DNA of 64,000 nucleotides, from contig ML991838.1 in assembly GCA_010094025.1 (NCBI GenBank), positions 101,587 to 165,586 of the forward strand. The letters run 5' to 3'. Of the stretch, positions 57,039 through 64,000 are shown one piece after another (position 1 is the stretch's first letter; each line of letters begins with the position of its first letter). A model generated the notes under the pieces. The model was given only the letters and a program-made list of their open reading frames with translations, did not search any database and was not told the origin of the DNA. Source of the stretch: Viridothelium virens (Eukaryota > Ascomycota > Dothideomycetes > Trypetheliales > Trypetheliaceae). A program made the translations under genes and the position numbers.

Positions 57039-58869
57039 ATGCGTCTGACTTTGATTGTCATTACTCTTTTCTCTGCAACCATCGAAGCTACATTGCCCTT
57101 ATGGCCTCTTCCCCGTCATTTAAAATCCGGGTCTTCGACATTATGGATGGCCCGCGACGTGAAATTCTCGTACCTAAGCAAAAGCAATCTGCAGAACTTT
57201 GTTGGCTGGTTCTGGGACCAAGTGCAATTTCCACACTTGTTGGTCTATACAACTGAAGAAGATCCACGAAGAGATCTAACTAGTGTACAGCGAGAGCACC
57301 GGTGATGGTCGACATACTCCAGCCGCAAAGAGAAATCTGGCACACCGGGCGTTCGAGCGAATGCAGAAACGAGTCTTCGAACAGAATCTTGTACCCAGCA
57401 AATTCAATCCTCGAGGTCTTTCATTCGAGCCGTCTTACAATGTTACGTCAGCACTCTTCGTTAAGTCTGTAGATATCATAGAGGTCTCGAGCCTGGTCCA
57501 CGAAGCCATCGCGGATGATATCGCTGATGAGGCGTACACAATTGACGTCAACCCCGCAGGAAATTGCAGAATCCAGGTAGTCACGATACAAGGCGCTATC
57601 TATGCACTGGAGACATTTGCCCAGCTGTTCTTTGCCCATTCATACTTTCCCGATGTTGTCTACCTGCCATTTGCCCCGATTAACATTGTTGATGGCCCCA
57701 GGTTCAGACATCGAGGCTTGAACCTTGACATTTCTCGGAACCAGTTTACATCCGAGGATGTAATGAGAACCATTGAAGCCATGAGCTCATCCAAATTCAA
57801 CAAACTGCATCTTCATGCTATCGATTCACAGTCCTGGCCCATTGAAGTGCCAGCGTTGCCAAAACTGGCTCGGGAAGGTGCTTATGAACCCGTTCAGGTT
57901 TTGAGCGTCACAGATCTGAAGGAAATACAGAAATTTGGATCAGTACGGGGCATTGAAGTCTACCTCGAAATTGATATGCCGGGACATACGACTTCCATCG
58001 GAAAAGCGTATCCAAATCTCATCACTGCTCCAAATGAACCAAAGTGGCAGGACTATGCCTTAGAACCGCCTTCAGGTCAATTGAGGCTGAATTCTAGCGA
58101 TGTATACGAGTTCGTGACGACCCTCCTGCGTGATTTGCTCCCACGCTTAGAGCCTTACACTTCGCTTTTCCACCTCGGAGGTGACGAACTCAATAAGAAT
58201 GCCTACAACCTCGATCCGACAGTCAATTCATCTTCAAAAGAGGTGCTACGTCCTTTGGTCCAATCCTTCGTGAACCACGCGATCAAATCGACCGCACGCT
58301 ACGGATTCACGCCTCTCCTTTGGGAAGAGATGGTTCTAGACTGGAATCTCACCCTCCCGAAAAACACAATCATCCAAACCTGGCGCTCCACCTCCTCTCT
58401 CTCAGACGTCGTCTTCAGAGGCCACAAGGCTCTCTTCGGATCCAACTCCCACTGGTATCTCGATTGCGGCCATGGCGTGTTCCTCGATCCCGCCGATCCC
58501 TCCCGACCGTCTTCAGATCCGATGCTCCATCCGCCGTACGAGGACTATTGCAGCCCCTACAAGAATTGGCGCCAAGTTTACTCGTACGATCCCTTGGCCG
58601 GTATGCCAACCTCGTCCCAGGACTTGGTGATCGGCGGCGAGATGCATCTGTGGTCGGAACTGACGGATTCGGTCACGCTGGATGGTATGCTGTGGCCGCG
58701 TGCAGCGGCAGCTGCGGAAGTGATGTGGAGAGGTTCTGGTGCGAGACCGACTGAGGATACGACTAGACGGTTGGCTTTTTTGAGAGAGCGGCTGGTTGCG
58801 AGAGATATTGCTGCTGGCATGGTTACGATGGAGTGGTGCTTGAGGAACCAGGGAGGATGCGTTATCTGA
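57039..58869 (+). CDS. Secreted GH20 beta-N-acetylhexosaminidase
   Basis: Two exons, 57039-57169 and 57291-58869, with a 121-base intron, give 569 residues. A signal peptide (MRLTLIVITLFSATIEA) precedes the small N-terminal GH20b domain (LWPLPRHLKSG) and the TIM-barrel catalytic domain. The catalytic pair is Asp342-Glu343 in FHLGGDELN, and the conserved FRHRGLNLDISR, LEIDMPGHT and WEEMVLDW segments are present. The enzyme removes terminal GlcNAc or GalNAc from chitin oligomers or glycans, outside the cell. The donor GTACCT is not ideal; a second in-phase donor exists further on, so the N-terminal domain may be slightly longer. It converges on the flavin oxidase gene. Confidence 0.9.
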
Positions 58870-59463
58870 AATTGATGGGACAACTGTTGTCTGCAGAGGC
58901 TGAAGGTAATGGGAATTGGTCAGGTGGGTACAACGTGATTGTATGACTTGACGGGAGATTTGTTATGATTCTCGCCTGAAAACTCCCATACCCAGGTCTG
59001 ATGGGGTAGGTACCAGGCAGAGTCTTTTTCGTTCTACGAACTATTCTATCTCAAAATCTTATTTGAGCGGTCCAGTCAGTTCTCCAGCGCTTTCCAACGA
59101 CGTGACTCCTCAGGATATTGCCCACTGTTGATAGCATGAACTGATCTAAGTCAATGTCGCCAGTTCGACTTCTTCGCCCTGCTCGCGTGGATTTTTAGTA
59201 TCCATACGTGGGGAAGAAATGACAGGAGGGAACCAGACAGTTGTGAATCCCATGAGGGTCCATTTTAGATGCATGCTCTCAGAGTCATGCACCAGTGGGA
59301 TGGGTTGTTCGTCGCCGAGCGTATTTTCCGCAGCTGGGTTATCGACCCTCCGCACGGCCGTCTAAAGCGAAGCTGGGTTGCCGGGCCACAGGGCACGTCC
59401 CACAAGCATTTGCAGCTGGAGGCAGATAAGCGTTTCATCTCGGCATGCTCCGTAATGTTTTCA
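58870..59463. other. Intergenic region between convergent genes
   Basis: About 0.6 kb between the 3' ends of the GH20 and flavin oxidase genes. It should contain both terminators. No gene is supported. Confidence 0.5.
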
Positions 59464-61360
59464 TTAGTATTGCTGTTGTGTGCTGCACAGCCGTCCATCC
59501 GCTTGAACCTGCCAATAATCACTGCCCACCGCGGTCGTCGCGTAGAACATATGAGTTGGGTCATGCTTGTTCTTGATGGACAGAAGTCGATCGTAATTGG
59601 CTCCGTAGAGAGCATCTTTCCAACCAGGTTGGAGAAAATCGCACTGAGAAGACAGATCAATACCTTATAATGAGGCTTCCATCAATAAGTACTTACCTCA
59701 TTCAGATAGGTCCCTCCACCAGGCGTAAGAGCTTCTAGCTGGGGAATGTAGCTATCTGTCATCTTGACTTGGTTTGCAATCATTTCAGACCATGGCGCTG
59801 TAAAGTTCCAAGGGCTAGACCGCACGTTAGACAGCCATCAAGAGAGATGCCAAAGCAATTTGCACCTACGTTGTGATGACTGTATCGATCAAACAATCTC
59901 TCCATCCCTCATTGACGGCATTGTAAACGTCTCCAGCTACCGCTTTCGAGACATTCAACCCCACGCCAATAAAAGTGGCTCCATCCTCGGTGATGTTGCG
60001 ATACGCGGCCATAAGAGCGGTATTGTTTGCTTGCACGACCGACCTTGGGATCCATCTGCCTCCATATTGCGCAATGCCGACATCAATGGTCGAGAACATA
60101 TGATTGAATTCGTCTAGGTAACCGGTAAATTGTCCGGTATATGCCTCAAACTTGATCCCTAGCTCAGGTAATGTGTCCGTGTAAGGCTTTAATAAAGCTA
60201 TCACTTGCGCTTTCGTCAACCCTGGAGCTGTCAAGGGGCTCAACGAAAATGAGGTATTCGTGAAGTACCAGACAGCCATGGCACCAGCATCCACAATAGT
60301 AGGTAGAACAGTATTGAAGGCCCCAACAGCGGAGTAATAGCTATCCTGAGTAATGTTCTCGTTCGTGAAAGTCAAATTAGCGCCAGATGTGATCATATCC
60401 GGATGGGCTTTCGACGTCATTGATGTGACCTATTTGCGAGCTTAGACATGACCAAAATGCGTACATTTTTTCGATTACTGCGCTTACCACTCCATAAGTA
60501 CCTCCTCCACCTCCACTCAAGGCCCAAAACAGGTCTGAGTTTTCGTATCGGCTAACATTGAGCAAGGTACCAGTGCCGTCGACAACTTCAAACTCAAGTG
60601 TCTGATCCGCAGCAAGTCCGTACTTAGAAGCCAAAGCCGAATGCCCGCCGCCTTGGGTGTATCCTCCTGCGAGACCAACGGTTGGACATTCGCCGCCAAC
60701 GACGACCAGTCCACTAGCATTTGCAGCATCGTAAGCTTCAAAGCCCTGTACGCCGGCACCGAGTTTGATGGCCTTCCCAGTGTAGTGAGGGGATTCGTAG
60801 TCAATGATCTGGATATCTTTAAGATGATGTGTCCAGACACCAATAGAACCAGCTCCAGTAGATTTTCCATTATAGTCGTGTCCGGTGTTTCGAATAACCA
60901 GGCGAATGTTATTGGCTTGCGCAAAATTTATGGTGTCAATTACATCTTTGGGCTCGCTGACATTGACCGCATAGTTGATATAGGTTCCAACAGCGCACTG
61001 CGCATACTCGCCAGTGTATGGATCGCAACTCCGGTTCGCAAAGAATGGAGCCATCACTGACGAAGAGGAGTCGTAATGAGCCTGGGGAAGAGTCCAATCA
61101 TTCTGTAATTGGTCACAAACAAGTTTATCGTAGGTCGTCGTATTAGCAAATTCCGCATGACAAGGTGCTGCAAGTGGCACCGTAGCCACGAGTTTTCCAC
61201 CCAGTGATTCATTGAAAGCATTCCACGCGTCAGTGGAAGGCCAACACGAGTCGCCAGGAAAGCACCGACAGGATGAGTTTGAACTTGTAACCGCACCATT
61301 TGCGAGCAAAGCCGACCACAGCATGAGAATGAAATGCAGAAACGCCCTGGTTCTAACCAT
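59464..61360 (-). CDS. Secreted FAD-linked oxidase (BBE-like, AA7 family)
   Basis: Four exons, 61360-60488, 60429-59870, 59814-59697 and 59643-59464 (introns of 58, 55 and 53 bases), encode 576 residues. A signal peptide is followed by a Cys-rich segment (CRCFPGDSCW) and a PCMH-type FAD-binding domain. His161 in RNTGHDYNGKS and Cys225 in GGECPTVG are the positions that bind flavin covalently in this family. GGYTQGGGHSALASKYG and LSGGGGGTYGVV follow, and the berberine-bridge C-terminal motif is YDRLLSIKNKHDPTHMFY. Members oxidise carbohydrates, alcohols or alkaloid-like compounds and make H2O2. The substrate here is unknown. The last two exons are short and easily missed. Confidence 0.92.
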
Positions 61361-63362
61361 TTTTGAGCACGTCGATCGTGAATAAAAACTTCAGGGAAGC
61401 GGATGCAATTGAAGATTATACGTAGGGTTCAGCGTGCAGTCATTTTACGAGGAATAAGGATGGGACAAGAATGGGATAATAATTAGATTCTCGTCCGAAA
61501 ATTCTTACCAAGCTTCAAGAGCGGTGTTGCTGATCAGAGGCTAGCACACTAACCTGGTAGAGGAAGGTACATGTCTGCATAAGCTCAGTGCAGGAAGTAG
61601 TGCATGCAAGCCGGGCTTCAAAAGATACGATATTCAGTAGAGTTCATCTCTGTGTTGATCGTACCTCCTTGAGTACCATGAGTATGCGAGGGGGGTTGCG
61701 CTGCATTAATTTCCCTCCTACACTGGCCCAATCGTACGGAAGGACATGTGCAGCGTTGACAATGCCACTGCTGGTGTTCCTACCAAGTGGTGCGTGTAGG
61801 ATAATATGATGATAACAAGTCTTGAAAGGCTGCTTCATTTTCGCCTCTCATGGAAATGTTTTCAAGTCTCGATAGGGTGCTGGGTGGAGTGCTTTAAATA
61901 ATGCGGTAGAGTAAGCCTCTTTTCCTTCTGATTCAGCGGCTGAGGCTGAAACAGCCCCGAAGACAGTCCCAGTTGACTCCATGACACACAATTCTTTCTA
62001 CACTCGCCAAACGCTTGTATATGTTCAGTGCTTTCCGGTAGGCAGCCTGTTTCATGGTGTGATGGCGTGAGTTCGTGCTGCAGGCGATGAGAATCGCTGA
62101 CGGACCCCCATTTCTGGCCACTCCAACACGATACTCTAACAGTGCTCCCTTCAAGCCCGCCGCGATGAAGATTCCTAGCCATCGCACAGCACGTTGGGGC
62201 CAAATAAACAGACCACATAGAATTTGAGGAAAGACAAAGGAGGATAAAAGAACGAAAGGAAAAGAGAGTGTGTAAAATTTTTTTTTGGAAAATATGCAAG
62301 ATCATCCAAGGATATAATAATGTTCCATGCATTCACTCGTTCAAAAAGTGACACGAGATCTCCGCCATCCTCACCGAGAACTTGGGTACTGCATTCAAAA
62401 TCCAGGCTCACGCATAAGAAGAATACTTGCGCGAAAAGGACGAGCGAACGTGGAAAGACCAAAGGACCTCACGGCCTGTCGGCTCATCCAGCGCGCTTTC
62501 GTACAAGACCTCTCGCGACGCCATATTAAATAGTCATCCAGCTGGAACAGTATCGCTAGTGTCTTCTGCGAGATATCAGAGACGGCTTTTGATAAAGCTG
62601 ATGCTTAGATTCGATGTCGCCGGAGAGAATGCTAGACCATAAGGTACACAAAATCACAAGGGTTACGCAACTGTACATCACGTCTCAACCCATTGGCCCG
62701 AATCCATAGGACCGTGTTTGCGTGATCCCACCAACTTCAAATACTGAGGAAATATATCGGAGCACCCAGCTTGATGTTGTATATCGATTCATTGATCTTA
62801 CAAATCTAATGAACCTCTAACGTGCTGATAAAAAGCGTCGAGAGTCTTCTTACTGTATCCATAATCCCTGATCGATTATAAACGCGACCTCCTGTGGAAG
62901 ATACGTTCTGATCGTTGATAGAACGTTCTGTGCCCGCTGCTTAGCGATTCCATGTCCAGTGTCTTATTCATCATTGAGTCCGTTGTATGGTCTACCGATC
63001 CTCCGATCCATGGCGATAAATGCCTCGTTAGATCTGTGTGCGACTGCAATCTTTGCCTTCGGTACATACGTGATTGTGTGCGACCCAGAGATGGGCCAGG
63101 TAGAACCCGGACTCTAAGCCTACAAGGGGTGGAGATAAGAAGCACTGTACAAGGGCCGAAGCTTCAAGAGACCTCAAACACATTGAATGTCGTCAAACCT
63201 CTAGCACTGTACAAATACAACTGTACATCCCCGGGAAGTTGTAGCTCTCGACAGGCATCTTAGGACGTGACTAGAGTGATCTCGATAGGCCAGGATGCAA
63301 TCTGTATATTTCAAACATTACGTTGCTAAGAGATGTGAAGAAATAGTAGCACAAGACACAAA
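61361..63362. other. Gene-poor region of 2 kb
   Basis: No supported gene. Several short frames overlap on both strands, mostly without ATG. A T-rich run near 62279 and a few AT-rich patches are the only notable features. Confidence 0.5.
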
Positions 63363-64000
63363 TTAGAAGAAACTGTTTTTGCCTCCGGTTGGTTGCTCTT
63401 CTGGTTTGCTCTCCTCCGCCTCTTTTTTAACATCCTCAGTATCCTCCTCCTTCTTTTGACTCCCCGAGATTCCTCCCCAAACACCTTTTCCAAGCCCACC
63501 TACACCCTTTCCGACACCACCAACAACAGATCCCACGCCTCCAACAACATCACCCCTACCCAGATTCCCCACTCCCTCACCCAGACCACCAGTAACACCT
63601 GTCACGGTATCACCAACTCCCTTCGTAACACCACCCACCGCCTGCCCCGCCCTCTTCGGCATCACCCCCCCAACATTATCCCCCAGCCCCTCCACCGTAT
63701 CCCCCAACCCCTTCCCCGTCCCACCCACCGTCTTCCCCACCCCACCCGTCGCCCCACTCGCCACCCCACTAACATCGCCCCTCCCCAACGCCCCCGTCGT
63801 ATCCCCGACCGTCTTGCCCAGCCCTCCCGTCGCTCCACTAACCGTCTTCCCCACATTCCCCGTCGTGTCACCGACCAACTTCCCCGCCGGCCCCCCCCCC
63901 CCCTCCCCCGTCTTGCCCAGCCCTCCCGTCGCTCCACTAACCGTCTTCCCCACATTCCCCGTCGTGTCACCGACCAACTTCCCCGCCGGCCCCCCCACCG
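63363..64000 (-). CDS. Gly-rich repeat protein (LEA-like), 5' end beyond window
   Basis: The frame runs from the right edge to a stop at 63363, so at least 211 C-terminal residues are seen and the start is missing. The sequence is built of short units such as GLGKTVGDTT, GGVTKGVGDT and GGVGKGVGG. A charged, Lys/Glu-rich tail (KKEEDTEDVKKEAEESK) ends in NSFF. There is no hydrophobic segment. The pattern resembles fungal LEA-like or stress-related disordered proteins. Part of the frame is a tandem duplication of 33 codons, listed separately. Confidence 0.7.
   Translation of the reverse strand, partial: VGGPAGKLVGDTTGNVGKTVSGATGGLGKTGEGGGGPAGKLVGDTTGNVGKTVSGATGGLGKTVGDTTGALGRGDVSGVASGATGGVGKTVGGTGKGLGDTVEGLGDNVGGVMPKRAGQAVGGVTKGVGDTVTGVTGGLGEGVGNLGRGDVVGGVGSVVGGVGKGVGGLGKGVWGGISGSQKKEEDTEDVKKEAEESKPEEQPTGGKNSFF
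63811..63996. repeat. Tandem duplication, 99-base period, within the Gly-rich gene
   Basis: The block starting gtcttgcccagccctcccgt at 63811 recurs at 63910 with no difference seen over about 87 bases. The period is 99 bases, so the frame is kept. Between the copies is a run of 13 C (63891-63903); after the second copy the run is 7 C. The absence of differences suggests a recent event or an assembly effect. Confidence 0.8.

Noticed and set aside
59269-59670. Plus-strand frame of 133 codons
   Set aside because: It overlaps the last exon of the flavin oxidase on the opposite strand, where the BBE C-terminal motif is evident.
1-64000. CRISPR arrays, rRNA genes and bacterial-type operons
   Set aside because: No regularly spaced direct repeats, no rRNA-like stretches and no Shine-Dalgarno-linked gene strings were seen; the intron-rich genes are fungal.

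Overview
The window looks like chromosomal DNA of a filamentous ascomycete (Pezizomycotina). Most genes carry short introns of about 46-70 bases with GTAAGT-type donors and CTAAC/CTGAC-like branch sites. The gene set is typical of that group: a Zn2Cys6 regulator, a DUF3425 protein, F-box proteins, DHA1 and monocarboxylate-type MFS transporters, a PIR-type wall protein, and secreted proteins with Kex2-like KR sites. No virus, plasmid, rRNA, tRNA or CRISPR was found. The exon models below were built by hand and checked for frame. Unless stated otherwise the introns are canonical GT-AG.

Layout. 1-8.3 kb: a partial basic ORF at the left edge, a secreted GH43 glycosidase, a choline-transporter-like (PNS1) protein and an eight-exon DyP-type peroxidase. 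8.3-20.7 kb: gene-poor DNA around an SRPK-like kinase, a DUF3425 protein, a short-chain dehydrogenase and a single-pass surface protein. This stretch also holds a diverged direct repeat that looks RIP-mutated, a kinase-gene relic and a Tc1/mariner-type MITE. 21.3-33.5 kb: secreted and wall proteins, namely a WSC-GH3 beta-xylosidase fusion, a PIR-like GPI protein, a small Cys-rich secreted protein and a 1172-residue surface protein, with one conserved hypothetical between them. 34-50.5 kb: three MFS transporters, a LaeA/UMTA-like methyltransferase, an F-box protein and a Zn2Cys6 regulator. 51-64 kb: a secreted protein of unknown family, a second F-box protein, a GH20 hexosaminidase converging on a covalent-flavin (BBE/AA7) oxidase, and at the right edge a Gly-rich repeat protein cut by the window end.

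Taken together, the enzymes (GH43, GH3, DyP, GH20, flavin oxidase) and the wall and secreted proteins suggest a plant- or litter-associated fungus that attacks hemicellulose, aromatics and amino-sugar polymers. The transporter, methyltransferase and regulator block at 38-50.5 kb could be a small export or specialised-metabolism neighbourhood, but it has no recognisable core synthase. I found no clearly new biological system. The most interesting points are the non-canonical splice acceptor in the DyP gene, the WSC-GH3 fusion, the five-repeat surface protein with a hidden signal-peptide exon, the RIP-like repeat pair with a kinase relic, and an over-represented intergenic 9-mer.
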